Positions 43,913 to 55,832 of a stretch of DNA of 64,000 nucleotides are shown piece after piece. Where the stretch lies: assembly GCA_021229015.1 (NCBI GenBank), contig CM037780.1:70007656-70071655 (forward strand), in the 5' to 3' direction. Below the pieces are notes generated by a model that had not been told where the DNA came from, searched no databases, and worked only from the letters and a program-made list of their open reading frames with translations. Position 1 is the first letter of the stretch. Each line of letters begins with the position of its first letter. This DNA is from Solen grandis. Taxonomy: Eukaryota; Mollusca; Bivalvia; Adapedonta; Solenidae. The position numbers were made by a program, and so were the translations under genes.

Positions 43913-44012
43913 CGGGATCAGATTTGAGCGGACAGACAGACGGACGGACAGACGGACGGACGGAGGGCAAACCTATAGCCCCCCTCCGGTGTGAACACCG
44001 GCGGGGGCTAAT
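43913..44012 (+). repeat. 3' terminus of the array-bearing repeat
   Basis: A GACGGACGGACAGACGGACG run is followed by GGGCAAACCTATAGCCCCCC, TCCGGTGTGAACACCGGCGG, GGGCTAATAATA. The hairpin CCGGTGTGAACACCGG and the closing CTAATAA are shared with termini at 20390 and 23596, which shows a common 3' end. Confidence 0.8.
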
Positions 44013-44509
44013 AATACAATTTGTAGGTGCACGTATTAAAAGTGAAAAAAAAATGAAATAATCATTGACATATATTTTTTTTTCCCAGAATCATTTTTAA
44101 ACAATTTATACAAAGAATCAATGATGATGATTAAATCTGAATAAATGATTCAAATACAATACCTAATGTAAAAATGTTTGGAAATGGAAGTGTAAATGTA
44201 TCAAAATAAACAACATTAGATGTTTAACAACAGTTGCCTATTAAAGTAATAAATATTGGCAATGCCCCTAAATATGTTTTTAATAAGAACATTTTCAAAC
44301 ATCTTTTGAAAGAGATATCGACTCGCATTTCTTTATTTTCTTGTAAGCGAGTTTCATAGATTTGAGGCAAAAACAGCCAAAAATTTAAATTTTTTATAAA
44401 TTTAATTTAATAACGGTATCTGTATAATCATTTGATCAATTTAAGAATTTCGATTTAATTTATAATGTTAATTAACATTCGCAATAGACTTATTATAAAA
44501 TTCAAGCTT
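44013..44509. other. Unassigned AT-rich sequence
   Basis: No gene, repeat end or RNA recognised. Confidence 0.4.
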
Positions 44510-44790
44510 ATATCTGAAACCCGTGTAAGACTATTACGTGTTCCAAAACAACCTTATTGAAAGATATTTCTGCATTTAGAAACATAATATTATTTGCACA
44601 CCAGTTCAAAACTGCATCGTTTACTAATTGCAGTTAGTGTTTGATTAGATCTAAGTTCTTGTCATGTATATGCATTGTTGTGTCATCTGCAAAGAGATCA
44701 ATCATTAATATATAATGGTAATCCTTGTTGAACATCAAAAATAATCACAGAACCCTGTGAAATTCCGTTGTAACAGGTCGCGGTGGAAAT
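44510..44790 (-). pseudogene. Reverse transcriptase fragment of a LINE
   Basis: On the minus strand GISQGSV (about 44768-44748) occupies the place of the usual GVPQGSVLGP motif. It is followed by LYIND, a stop, and LFADDTTMHIHD (44697-44662) with the catalytic ADD. Then comes LVNDAVLNWCANNIMFLNAE, the usual stretch after the catalytic loop. At least two in-frame stops are present and the spacing is shortened, so it is a dead copy. It is distinct from the plus-strand LINE at 46085. Confidence 0.75.
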
Positions 44791-46084
44791 AAAAAATGTT
44801 TTGTTTGTTGTTTCTGCTTGGAATAAGTATTTATGCGCAAGTTAAATGCCTGTAATGCCTGCTGTATCGTGCAGAAGAATTTGTTTTAAAGGGAAGATCA
44901 ATGTGTCTACGTTAGACGTTATATTGAGAACACTTTTCGCTAAAAAATAGTAAACTCGTTATATAGAGCAAGCACACGAAGAATACGGAATGTGTGACTT
45001 GCGACACTTAATCTGAGCAACTCGCCCAAGGTTGTAATCGTTATAACTACACTGGCTCTTCAGATCAGTTGGAAATGTTATTTCCTGAGAAACATAGTTA
45101 ATTTTATCTGCGATGGCCGTTGCTTCATTTTAACTCATTTCACGGAAACATCATGATGTCAGCTATATAGACTGTTCCTTTATACTGTATATTGACACAC
45201 ACACACACTTATAAAAAAAAACTATCAAGACTACGTGCTACTTATCAAAATAAAAATCAAAGGACCGAGAGTCCTAATGCTGCGTTAAGCGTAACCTGAA
45301 ACTGTAAACGAGGGAAAAATTTTAAATTGATTTTCCACATCAAATGGATCTTATAGTAATTATATCATTTTACTTTGATGGCCGAAAACTAGTTTTTCAT
45401 TGAAATACCTATCTGATTATCTAAGGAAACGAAACATACCGGAAGTATGAGAATTGTACCGCGCACCACTGGCTTAGAGAATTTCCACTGATATTTTTTT
45501 CCCGCTTACGTATTGTTGCAGAGTTATCGTTCGTTATATGCCGTGACAATTTGATAATAAAAGGGACCGATAATCCTGAGAGCTGCCAATTGAAAAATAC
45601 TGCTACATTATCTTAGCTGATACGTTTGTGCAAAGTCACTGGATTTTGAAATCATAGACATAACTGAATGGAATAAAACATAATATAGATAGATATTAAA
45701 TAACGATTATTTGGTAAACTTAAATACTCAATATATACCTTAAGTATATAATCTAAAAAAAACACTATTTTAGTTTCAAGAATCTTCCTAACATGCGGAT
45801 AAAACTTATATAAAACGTATACAATTTATTTATTTATTATTAATATTTAGTTACTTTATTTATCCTATTTTATCTTTAGCATCCTTTATCTAAATATATA
45901 ATTCTCATTCCAAATCACATCAGTCTATTAATGTAAAGAGAATATGTCAATGTTTTGAAATAAAACATTCTGCAGTGAACGTTACTGTATTTATCTCATT
46001 AAAACATGCATTGAATATCTTAAGTGCACTTAAGTGTAGTTTAACTGAATAACTAACATTAGAAAGGCAATGAAAATTTCATAA
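44791..46084. other. Mostly unassigned; contains a dispersed repeat
   Basis: Apart from the repeat copy at 45335-45560 and a CA run at 45190, nothing was recognised. The sequence is AT-rich, with no splice-supported exon. Confidence 0.4.
45335..45560 (+). repeat. Dispersed repeat, partner of 39930-40220
   Basis: CACATCAAATGGATCTTATA, ATATCATTTTACTTTGATGG, TTTTTTTCCCGCTTACGTAT and ATGCCGTGACAATT match the other copy in order. Several indels separate the copies. Confidence 0.7.
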
Positions 46085-47330
46085 TTCATAACAGGGTTTT
46101 GTTGTGGTTAATGTGCTTAAATCTTGAGATCATTATTACTGGTAAATCTTATCCTAGTTTCAAAAGTGTTACTGATGGCGTACCCCAGGGTCTGTTCTTG
46201 GCCCATTACTATTTTTGTTACATTTTTAACGATATCACAGATAATTTACTTAGTGTAACAAGATTTTTTTGCAGACGATACTCTTTAGTAAGTACTACTA
46301 CAAACCTAATGATTTAGAATATATTTTAAACCATGATTTTTAAAGTTGTTGAAACTGGGCAAAACAGTGGCTTTTTACATTTAATCCAGCCAAGACTGAA
46401 TTCTCTGTTTGGGAACCAACAACCTCCTAATTAGAATTCGAATTATATGTTTGACACAACAGACATACACAAGCAAATAGGTTTAACTTTTAGTAAGAGG
46501 TAAATGGCAATACTCATATAAATAGACAATGTACTATCATTTCAGCGTCAAGACTTTTACGATTGCGCGCAAATTAAAATTTACTGTTCGTCTTAAAACT
46601 CTTAACCAAATCTATATGGGTTTTTTTAAGATCAATACTTGAATACGCCCCTGTCGTCTGGGATAATTGTACAATTTACAAAAAAGATAAAATAATAAAA
46701 AAAGGGGGGGGCGCCGTGGCCGAGCGGTAACAGTCGTGACTACAAATCTCTCACCCCTCACTGCTGTGGGTTCGAATCCCGGTAGGAACTTGGGATTTTT
46801 CATGTTAGGAGCCTTCCAGCTGGCTTGCGGTAGGTTGGTGATTCTACTCGGTACCTTTTTGTAATCGGGGTCTTCCTCCACCTGTAATTAGCTGGACGTT
46901 GTATATGATTGAAATACTATCGCAGCGACGGTAAAACCCCAAACAACAACAACAACAATAAAAAAAATCAAACTAAAGCTGCAAGATTTTTTACTGGGAG
47001 TATCAACAATTTTTATCGTGAAACTGGCTGGCTATCTCTTGCCGATAGAAGAAAATACCAAAATCTTGTTTTGCATACAAAATTAAGCACAATACGTGCC
47101 CTACTATTTAAGTTCCCTATTTCCTAGTAATGTTGGGAATTCAGTCCCCTTTTAATTTAAGAAATAGTGATGATTTTAGTATACTTTCGCGTCGCACTAC
47201 ACTTTTTGAAAATTCACTTTTACCGTCTGGGAATCAACTCTGGAACAATCTTCCTTTAAAAATTTAAGATATTCCCCATTTAAAAGCATCCTTTAAACGT
47301 GATTCCCCCAGACTTCAATGTTTTTTACAG
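46085..47330 (+). pseudogene. LINE reverse transcriptase and C-terminal region, broken
   Basis: SVTDGVPQG (46168-46190) starts the polymerase motif; one missing base then shifts the frame away from the expected SVLGPLLFL. FADDT (about 46267-46281) is the catalytic motif, and FNPAKTEF follows in another frame (46378). After a SINE insertion, AARFFTGSINNFYRETGWLS (from 46978) then LADRRKYQNLVLHTKLSTIR and, out of frame, SRRTTLFENS and LPSGNQLWNNLP follow the order of jockey/CR1-like LINE C-termini. Frameshifts and the SINE make it inactive. Confidence 0.85.
46704..46956 (+). mobile_element. tRNA-headed SINE inserted into the LINE
   Basis: Head GCCGTGGCCGAGCGGTAACA, B box GGTTCGAATCC, body GCCTTCCAGCTGGCTTGCGG, tail CAACAACAACAACAA. 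AATAAAAAAA flanks it at 46694-46703 and 46957-46966, a 10-bp target duplication in the LINE. The same type as 41149-41404, in opposite orientation. A G-run precedes the head. Confidence 0.93.
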
Positions 47331-47950
47331 ATAGTGTGGCCTTTATATTACTTCTGGGGAAACACGTTTTCTTTCAGTTATTCATAATAGGTTAAGGGAA
47401 ATTTAAAAATTTTGCGTGTTTATACGTAAATATCTTTTCTATTTAACTTCCAGTACTAGAGAAAAAATTTTCATTTTCCATTATCAGGTATGTTTTTTAA
47501 TTCAATTTAAGATTGTTTTATGTCTGGGATTCGTTTATAGAATGGAATATTGGCGGTTTTTCTATTCATAAATCTGCTGCAAGCAAAGATTGCCCGCAGA
47601 ATCTTATTCTATTTATAAGTGTTAATACCAACATTGCCATCCATTTATAAGCTGAGTACACACAATAGGTAGGTCTTGATCACAATAGTCTCGAACAAAG
47701 TTGTCTCTTAGGGTACATTCCGTTGGTAGACTGAAAAGCATAACTTAAATAGTGTTAATAACTTAAGAGAGCCGACGGGAGTGCGTTCACTTTGTTCTTT
47801 TGAGCACTAATGCACACGACATTATGTTTGATAAAATGTTTCGGCCATATGATGGTGACTTCGACCAAATTTCAAATTGCATGCTACAGACAATAGACGC
47901 CAGACATATTATTATATCTTTATTTGAATAAAAGCTATTCTATACTTTTT
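47331..47950. other. Unassigned sequence after the LINE
   Basis: Possibly the LINE's 3' non-coding region in its first part; no polyadenylation tail or duplication was recognised. No gene. Confidence 0.35.
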
Positions 47951-48815
47951 AATGCCCGCGAAGGTGGGCATATAGTAATCGCACTGTCCGTTCGTCGGTC
48001 TGTCTATCTGTCCGTCCGTCTGTTCGTTCGGATTTCGTTTCCGCTCCATAATTCTGACATTCCTTAATGGAATTTAAAAATACTTGACAAAAATGTTCAC
48101 CATCATTAGAGGATATGTCGCGTGCTATCCCCAGGTCTGTAGCTCCAATGTCAAGGTCACACTAAGAGTTCAGAGGTCAAAAATGGAGTCTATTTTTCGT
48201 TTCCTTTCAATAACTCTAACATTCCTTGGTTGATTTTTAAAATTACTCGGCAGAAATATTCACCATTATGAGATAATGTATCGCGTGCAATCCCCAGGTC
48301 TGTAGCTCCAAAGTCAAGGTCATACTAAGAGTTCAAAAGTAAAAAATGGAGGCTATTTTTCGTTTCCTCTCCATAACTCAGACATTCCTTGGTTGATTTT
48401 AAAATTACTCGGCAGAAATGATCACCACCATGAGACAATGTGTCATGTACAATCCATAGGTCTGTAGCTCCAAGGTCATGGTCACACTTAGAGTACAAAG
48501 ATAAAATATGGTGTCTATTTTTTGTGTCTGCTCCATAACTCTGACATTTCTTGGTGACTTTTTGAATTAGAGGCAAAAATGTTCACCATCATGAGACAAT
48601 GTGTTACGCAATCCCATGTATGTAGCTCCAAGGTCAAGGTCACACAGTTCAAAGGGTTTGATTTTTGTGTCCGCTTCATATCTTTGTCACTCACCAACGG
48701 ATTTTACTTTACATTATTTTTTGCGTAAATGTGCATCGTATGATATAATATTTTTGTGTACAATACCCAGGTTCAAAGCTAAAAAGTCATGGTCACACTA
48801 AGATGTCAAGGTCAT
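47951..48815 (+). repeat. Dispersed repeat with five ~160-bp units
   Basis: It starts with the hairpin GCCCGCGAAGGTGGGC and a GTCCGTCCGTCTGTTCGTTC run. Units containing TCCATAACTCTGACATTCCT, CAGAAATGTTCACCATCATG and GGTCTGTAGCTCCAAGGTCA (or variants) begin near 48041, 48204, 48367, 48528 and 48672, the last degenerate. The minus-strand frames here are by-products. Confidence 0.85.
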
Positions 48816-48884
48816 AACCCTTTTGTAGTACATTGTTTCCCTTCCATCCGACTGTGCAAAAATTTGGGGAACTATGATAACTTA

Positions 48885-49045
48885 GAAACTATAATTATAA
48901 GCTAGCTCAGTGAAACTTGGTATATTGGTGGCAATATGGAGATTATGCACCTCACTTTGATATTTTTTTTATTATATAAAAAATATTGGTTGCTATGGTA
49001 ATGGAAAATTATCAAAATATGCACAACCGTGGGGGACTTATGGTT
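48885..49045 (-). repeat. Single inverted unit of the 152-bp array family
   Basis: In reverse it reads TTACCATAGCAACCAATATT, TGCATAATCTCCATATTGCC, AATATACCAAGTTTCACTGA and GCTAGCTTATAA, which follows the unit order at 42480. Confidence 0.75.
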
Positions 49046-49197
49046 CCAATTATTCATATGATTCTTAGCTATTGGGGTATTTTGTACAAGCATAATGCAT
49101 TTGTTGGGCCTCTATATTGAATGTATCACTTAACAACGCCTCAACAATAAATATTCAAGATGCTATTGACATATGTTTTAATTTTTTATTTGGAATG

Positions 49198-49445
49198 AGG
49201 GCCTCCGTGGGCCCAGAGGGTAAAGTCGCTGACTTTAACACTCACTCAGCCCCTCACCCCGTGGGTTCGAATCCCGACAAAGGGGCATTCGGATTTTCAT
49301 GGGGGAGGCCTTCCAGCTGGCTTTCGATAGGTCGGTGGTTCTACCCGAATGCCTCCGTGCATTCGGGGTCTTCCTCCACCTGTAATTAGCTGGACGTCGC
49401 TTATGACTGAAATACTGTCGAAGCGACGGTAAACTCAAATAGTCA
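49198..49445 (+). mobile_element. tRNA-headed SINE, variant head
   Basis: The head GGCCTCCGTGGGCCCAGAGG differs from the copies at 41149 and 46704 while the B box GGTTCGAATCC and body GGCCTTCCAGCTGGCTTTCG, ATTAGCTGGACGTCGCTTAT are shared. It ends in a short AAGTCAAGTCAAG tail. No clear target duplication was seen. Confidence 0.88.
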
Positions 49446-51175
49446 AGTCAAGCTTTGGAAAGAAAATATGGTAGTGGCGTACAAACATTTAGGCACAGCA
49501 GCCCTGGGCCTACAAATCTCTAGAAAATTACCAAAACTATCAGCAAAAATGTAAACTTAATTACATATATACCTTTTGTGTGTAATTACGATAGTAAATC
49601 AAAATTAAGTTGTACTATACCTGAGAACAAACCACACGAATCGTTTTCTTTTGTGGGAGGTAGGGCATATCGAGACAAACCCAGTGTTTACAAGGGGCCC
49701 CAAAGTCATGTGAACCCTGCCTGACGTAATCAGAGATTCTTTACGAAAATCACCTCGTTTAAATAAGGCGAAATATTGGAGATATTTTTCCTCATCAGCA
49801 TTTGAAAATAACCGAAACTGAAACCAGGGTTTAATTTATAGTAAATGCAAGTCTTATAGACTTAGAGGAAGAGAGCCCCCAAGTCATTTGATGTTTTGCA
49901 TATGCGCTAAAGTTTTTTGAGCATTTGAAGAACCATGGTTGATCGCAATCTTGGGTTTGACGGCAGATTAGAATGCCTGGTAAAGTGTGAGGGGTTTGAT
50001 TTTTTTTATACTGAATATGGGGGGCGTTGACTTTAAATTTTGCTTTGATTTCTCTAAAGTTAGAAGGGGTCTGTTTACCCAGTCCAAGCGAACCTTATTA
50101 TCAATTGTAGTTTAAAAATCAAATCATAGCAAACTACGCTACCGTCTGTTTTAGTGTCAGCGAAACCGTGTTGTGGCAGCTTGCTTTTAAACATCGATTG
50201 TAATATTATGATAATTCTAAAAAATTGGATATAAATGCGAGACGTCTCGTGTATGAGACTTATTTTGAAATGCAGTATTTCAAAGGAAAAAACATGTCCC
50301 ATTGTGACTGTTTTTCAATGTCATTTTGCTTCTAATAATTGGGAAAAACATCACGCACGTGTTAATTTCAAGAGACATGGACATGATATTGATTTCACCG
50401 TTGTTGAAGGGACATGAACATTTTCGATGAATATGGAATAAAAACAATGGCACTCCGCAGTTGTGTTGAATACATGTATTCATCAAAGTATCATATTATA
50501 CTCGATCGAAAAATAATTTCTATTACATGTCGGATACGTGAGCTAAACATGGATTGGTTAACATGCGAAAGAATCCCAAAACCCTTTCCATCTAAATGTT
50601 TCATAACAATAACATAAAAATGGTGTTCATAGCAATAACATAAACTTTTTTTTTTAAAAAGGAACGAAGTAAGCGCGAGGCTTTAAAAGATTATTATTTT
50701 TGATTATATAGGAGACTCGGTAGTTCATCTAAATCAAACGCTAATTGAGCAATGAGGCAACACTCCTTTTGGGTAGGAGGGGGGTGGGGCATTTTTTTTT
50801 CTTAAATTCTTGTTCGGTTAAACCCATTGCGGGGAAAAAATCTATCAAAAATGGATACCAAAGTGTTATCGCTTAAGTAAATGGACACTCCAACAAATCA
50901 TAACACCACTGCTTAGCAAACGGGTTCATGTTTTCATGCTAGTCAGATCTAATGCAAACTGAGAAAACCGAGAAGTGAGATATATGTAAGTGGGGCTCTT
51001 GGGAGTCAAGGAAATTTTATACATTATGTATCTTTATCTACGAACCCTATATATCATGGTTTAAATTATACTATAGGAGGAACGTATAGTTTGTTAAAAC
51101 AGTGTTAAATCACAGGTACTTAGGGCAGGGCCCTGTCTTTATCAATAAGAAAAAAAATCACGATAGTGTATACAT
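49446..51175. other. Unassigned sequence
   Basis: No recognised gene or repeat end. Several 60-75-codon frames overlap on opposite strands between 50075 and 50617 without any motif. Confidence 0.4.
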
Positions 51176-51880
51176 AATAAACAACAAGGTTACCAAATTC
51201 AGCAGGATGCTGGAAGGCACCCATCGGGGAAAAAGTGTCAACAAATCAAATAAAAGGGCCATCGATAATATTGGGGAATTCCCACTGTCAGCGGATACTT
51301 TTCCTTCATAACGTTCACTATGAAATACAGATATAATCATTTTTAATGCCTGAAAAATTTCTTATTTTCCCACTCGAGATTTGCCTATTTTAACCGATTT
51401 TGGGAAACCCCGATCAACGGAAGGGGAACCCAAAAAGACATCTATACGTCATCGCCCACGAAGGTCAACTCAGACTGAGAAAAAGATGTTGCGATTGTAT
51501 AGATAAAGAAAAGGAAAAGTAAGATGCTCCCGAAATTATTTGTAAACAAAAAAAAATCGGTAACTCTTACCGTACCCCTTTTGTACATAAACCAAATCGC
51601 AGCGCTGACCTCATAGATATCGTTTTGGGTTCACTTCCGTTGAAACAAGGTTCGAATGGTGTTAAATAACCAAATCACCACTCGAAATCTTGACATTTTA
51701 GACATTAGAATAATTATATCTGTATTTCAAAGTGAACAGTTGAAGGAAAATTATCCGTTGACAGTGGGAACTCGCCAATATTACCGATGGGCACATTTTT
51801 CATAGATATTTTGACACCAATTCCTGATGGGTGCTCTTCAGTATCCTGCTGAAGTTGGGTTTTACCTTGTTGTTTTATAA
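51176..51880. repeat. Diverged large inverted repeat, arms ~285 bp
   Basis: The left arm (51176-51460) and the reverse complement of the right arm (51590-51880) share AACAACAAGGT, TTCAGCAGGAT, GCACCCATC, TTCCCACTGTCA, TGAAATACAGATATAAT and CAACGGAAG in order. A spacer of about 130 bp separates them. Both arms can encode NIGEFPLS[AT]D[TN]FPS when read outward to inward. After that the left arm has a stop and the right arm continues. Could be a palindromic element or an inverted duplication of a small exon; no known protein was recognised. Confidence 0.7.
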
Positions 51881-53530
51881 AAATTGATTTTTTTTTATTT
51901 AAAAACCCGCTATTTAAAAGGGCTGTTTCGTTTTTCGTGTGTGTGTTTTAAGTGGGGGGGGGGGGGACGGGCCCGGATTCACCGGGGGGCCCCCCCCCCC
52001 CCCCCTGGCCCTGGTCATACTTTTTCTAGGCTATAAAATCCCTTGATTACATCATAGTAGTGTTGTCTATAGGAAAAAATCCCCCATCGTGGGCTGAACC
52101 ACCCGCTAACCACCTGACCAGTCAGACCCCTATTGTCTTATAGCCCCTGCTGTTAATGTGTAGGTAATCCGAACCGGCTGTCGTCCATGACTGTGTGATA
52201 AGCATGTTTTTTAGGGTACTGCGGACACGTTCACTGATTGAGAAAAATTTAAAACATGCATCTAATAATTGGGAAAAATCGGCAATTCCAAAAGTTTGTA
52301 TCAGTTACACTATAAACAAATTCTAAGCAAATGCAGTTTAAGAAAAAGCATAAAAATAGTTAAGCTAAAAACAACAACTAAGCTGGAAATTAAAATTTAA
52401 TTAGCATCGAAACAATTTCACTAGAGCCAAAAAGAATTAATAATAATAATAATAAAACTACTTTGACGAAATCTACGCAACAATTTTTTAATTCACGTTT
52501 CTCTTCATGTAAAATGTTTTAAATCTTGCATTAAAAGCGGGCTAATTAGCTGCCGGCAGTTGATGAACTATCAGGTATGAAAAATTGCCAGTTTCGTTTT
52601 TGAAAAAGTTAAAAAGGTAATGATTTTTTTTATTTTTTTTTGCTGTAGCAAACCCAGATTAGATGCATACCTACGCTAGCCATGCAAATTAAACTTAATC
52701 AGAAGGGGTTTTGTGTTTCTAAATGTCATCACTTTACTATTTTTTACGTAACTTTTTAAGTATTATTTTTATGAACTAACAACCTAAATATTTTTTCCTG
52801 AAAGGAATAAATACAAACAGCAGCCGATACATCATCATGTTCACTTTTGAATATTTACGATATAATAATCTACATGTATGTGTATTCATGGTCTCTTAAT
52901 AAAGAGACCCTGGTGTTTTTTAAAATTTATAAAAATCATGAATATGAAATGAAAGATCTGAAAATCTCAATCTGCCAAATTTTGGGACAATCATTTTTTG
53001 GGGAACAATGTATATGTAGATTATGCATGATCACAAATTTCCCAAATCAAATCCAGTAATCAGTCATTGAGCAATGTTAGTGATAAGTCGATGAATACGA
53101 AATACTAATGCACAGAAAACACAACTTATGTGCGAAATAAAAGGGATATTAAAGAGTTCATATTAAATATCAACACCCTTTTATTACGGGAATATTGTTT
53201 ATTTGTTACTGATTTAACATTTAGAAAAAAAAATGTACCAAAAATTTGACACGCAGAAGGGGACCATGCAACCGCCCGACCCTAAAACGTGCGCCTGATT
53301 TTTTTTATCTGGGAAGTCGTGTTGAAGGCTGCTTCCAGATCGACAATTAACTGTAAAGATACCAGGTTCGAACCTAAAAACAGCATATACCCGGTATTCT
53401 CTTCAACATTATTTGACAAAATATGTTTAAAGTGATTTTTTTCCTCAGATTTAAACATAACTGTCTTTTACAATGTTTGAGTCTAAATCTGATGACAATT
53501 CAAAGCTTTCACTAATTGAAATGTACACAA
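51881..53530. other. Unassigned; homopolymer G and C runs
   Basis: G-run at 51953 and C-run at about 51990 suggest repeat decay or base-calling trouble. The rest is AT-rich, with an AAT run at 52440. No gene recognised; the frame 52847-53059 has no motif. Confidence 0.4.
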
Positions 53531-54837
53531 GTCACTTTATCTTTTTTTTTTTTTTTTTTTTTTTTTTTTGGGGAAGGGTCCAAAAAGCACTTATTTTTTA
53601 TGCCAGTCTCTCCCCCCCCCCCCCCCCCCCCCCCCCTCCTCTAACTTCCGTCATTTTTTTAATACAACTGTAGTCAAATACTATTACACAGTAGTTATTC
53701 AAAAACATGGCTTTGCGCAGGTAAATATAAATTATATCGCTCAAGGCTCAGTCCCAATTGACATTTTTTTTGCCTAGGGAATGTACTCCCGTGGAAATTG
53801 ATGAGCCCCGGAGGCGTCGGGAACAGGTTCCCTGGGTCCCGCGGATGATTCGAAAGCGTTGCGAACCATGTGGAGTCATTGGGAGGCCTCAGGGAAACCA
53901 GGCCGGGGGAAAAATAAGCATAGCTTCCCGGGAAAAACCTTGGAAGCATGCATGGAGACTCCGCGAAATATTTTTCCCCCCGAGGAACCCCCGGCTTTGG
54001 TGATGTCTCGAAGGTACGGGGACCTTTCTGTGACACATTCCAGATCTTGTGATAGAATCTCAGAATATTCGCAAGAAAATCGGCAAGCGCACTCTAAAAT
54101 CTTTTGCTTTTTTTGGTCAACTTTAGACTGAGACGGTCAAAAAGGCCATGGGGCATTGCTTTGGGGGAAACCTCATAAACCCCCCAAAGTCTACCCTTGA
54201 TTTTTGCCCATCACCAAATTCTCATAATCTCCATAATCTTCCCGAGGCACCTAGGGTGGTTCGATAAAAAAGATACATCCCCTAATATACGGGGATATTC
54301 CCCCGATGATTTTCAAGTTCGATGAATCTCCGATTCACCTTCCCCGATCATCGGATAAATTTCACGAGCATCTGTAGCCATCCCCCCATAATACAAGGTC
54401 ATTGTACCATAACCGAAACATCAGTGAACGTTTTCTACGGACCAATCCCAAACTTCTCATGGACTGCTCCATCTTTTGGGCTCAAACATCTGATGCCATC
54501 GGGAGAAAATTTGTGTATTTCCACAACGCTGATTATTTTCACCAGTGGGCACCTAGGCATTAGATCCATGGTCCCTTTAAGTTTCAAAAAAAAAAAAAAA
54601 AAAAGCACATAAAAACCCTTTACTTGTATCCCAGATACTCTTCAGAATGCATCTACATCACAATAAAAAACTTTTTTTTTCCAGGGAAGCATGCCCCCGG
54701 ATCCACCCTTGCACTCACATCACATTCAGACTTTGCCCCCCAGTAGAAAATTCTGGATCCGTGCCTGGGGGGGGGGGGGGGGTCACAGCTAGAGTCATGT
54801 CCTCAAGTCTTTGTGTTAAATAACCAATTCACTGTTG
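53531..54837. other. Low-complexity runs and a GC-rich patch
   Basis: T-run at 53541, C-run at 53612, A-run at 54587 and G-run at 54766. Between them 53770-54010 is clearly richer in G+C than its neighbours and is open on both strands (81 and 113 codons) without a recognisable motif. 54190-54560 is open for 96 codons on the plus strand; the minus strand also reads well but has TGA and TAG stops. No product could be assigned. Confidence 0.4.
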
Positions 54838-54915
54838 TTACGCTCAACTGTTCTTGATGATGACGACGATGATTGGGAGGATGAAAGCGAAGAGGATGAA
54901 CTAAATGTAGCTTAG
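54820..54915 (+). CDS. Short acidic open stretch, possible terminal exon
   Basis: After a TAA at 54817-54819 the frame encodes ITNSLLLRSTVLDDDDDDWE then DESEEDELNVA and a stop (54915). A run of Asp/Glu with a single Trp followed by a stop resembles acidic C-terminal tails of nuclear proteins. No AG acceptor lies close upstream in a good polypyrimidine context, and no partner exon was seen, so it may be chance. Confidence 0.2.
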   Translation: MTNSLLLRSTVLDDDDDDWEDESEEDELNVA

Positions 54916-55736
54916 GATATACTGAGTTATCGTACATCCGCCTTAATTATTTGTGATTCAAAATGTGTAACTATGTTAACAATAGACATGTGTTGCAATT
55001 TATCAATCATGTATAAGAAATATCAAATTTCGCGATCCTGTATAGCAATGAGCGATTTGACCGTAGTTATGTTTTAGACGAACTTTCACGCTTTTTTTTC
55101 TGTTGTTTGGAGTTCATCGTCTTCGTGTCTGTAGAGGAAATATCTGCATGCATGGCTATATCAACGATCTGCCATAAGTTTGATATATGGAAAACAATTC
55201 ATTTAAGTAGAATAGCATCAACCGGCCGACAAGATAAGAACATTTGAAAAACAAGATAATGTCTCTCAAATGTATGTCGATCGTTTGATAAAATTAGTAC
55301 AATCTTATTTAATTATATCAATGATGACAGAAATCGTAATTGAAATCGAAAAAAAAAAAAAAAGAAAAAAAAAAGAAGTCCAGAAATCGATGACAGTTTA
55401 TAGTTGTGGGAATTTGTTGTTTATGATTAAATAAATGTTTGTCACAGCTTTGAGACAATATTACAGACAACTTTGTGACCACTTAAAGATTAAACTGCAG
55501 TCGGCTGCCGAATACAATAAAATTATTAAGGAAACAATTCTGTGATGACGATCACTTCTCGACAGAGGTGTTGTTGAGTTTTTGTTGAATTCATACCAGG
55601 CAATGACTACAATTTTTAACCAAAGAAACTAGTTTTGTCATTTAGATTCCCCCTTTGTCGTTGCTACATATCTTTTTTAAGATGGACCACTAAGACGCCA
55701 GCAATTCGATATATACATGTATAATATTGATGTGAT

Positions 55737-55832
55737 AATTTATTGTTGGCCGGGGAAGCAGAGTGATAATTGTCCCAGAAATTATAATTATCACCTCAAT
55801 CTCCCGACCAGCCATTTATTACAAATTAAATT
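55737..55832. repeat. Imperfect palindrome, arms ~38 bp
   Basis: TTGGCCGGGGAAGCAGAGTG and ATAATT are answered by the inverted strand TGGTCGGGAGATTGAGGTG and ATAATT around a short centre near 55783. Probably the end or the whole of a hairpin repeat; no other copy was found. Confidence 0.5.

Noticed and set aside
48325..48697. Minus-strand frames with repeated CGSYGADTK-like text
   Set aside because: They lie in the 160-bp unit repeat and reflect its periodicity.
53473..53777. Proline-rich frames
   Set aside because: They are produced by the poly-C run at 53612.
54322..54612. 96-codon frame, considered as a mitochondrial or other coding insert
   Set aside because: I could not match either strand to any protein; it ends in a poly-A run and no splice sites fit.
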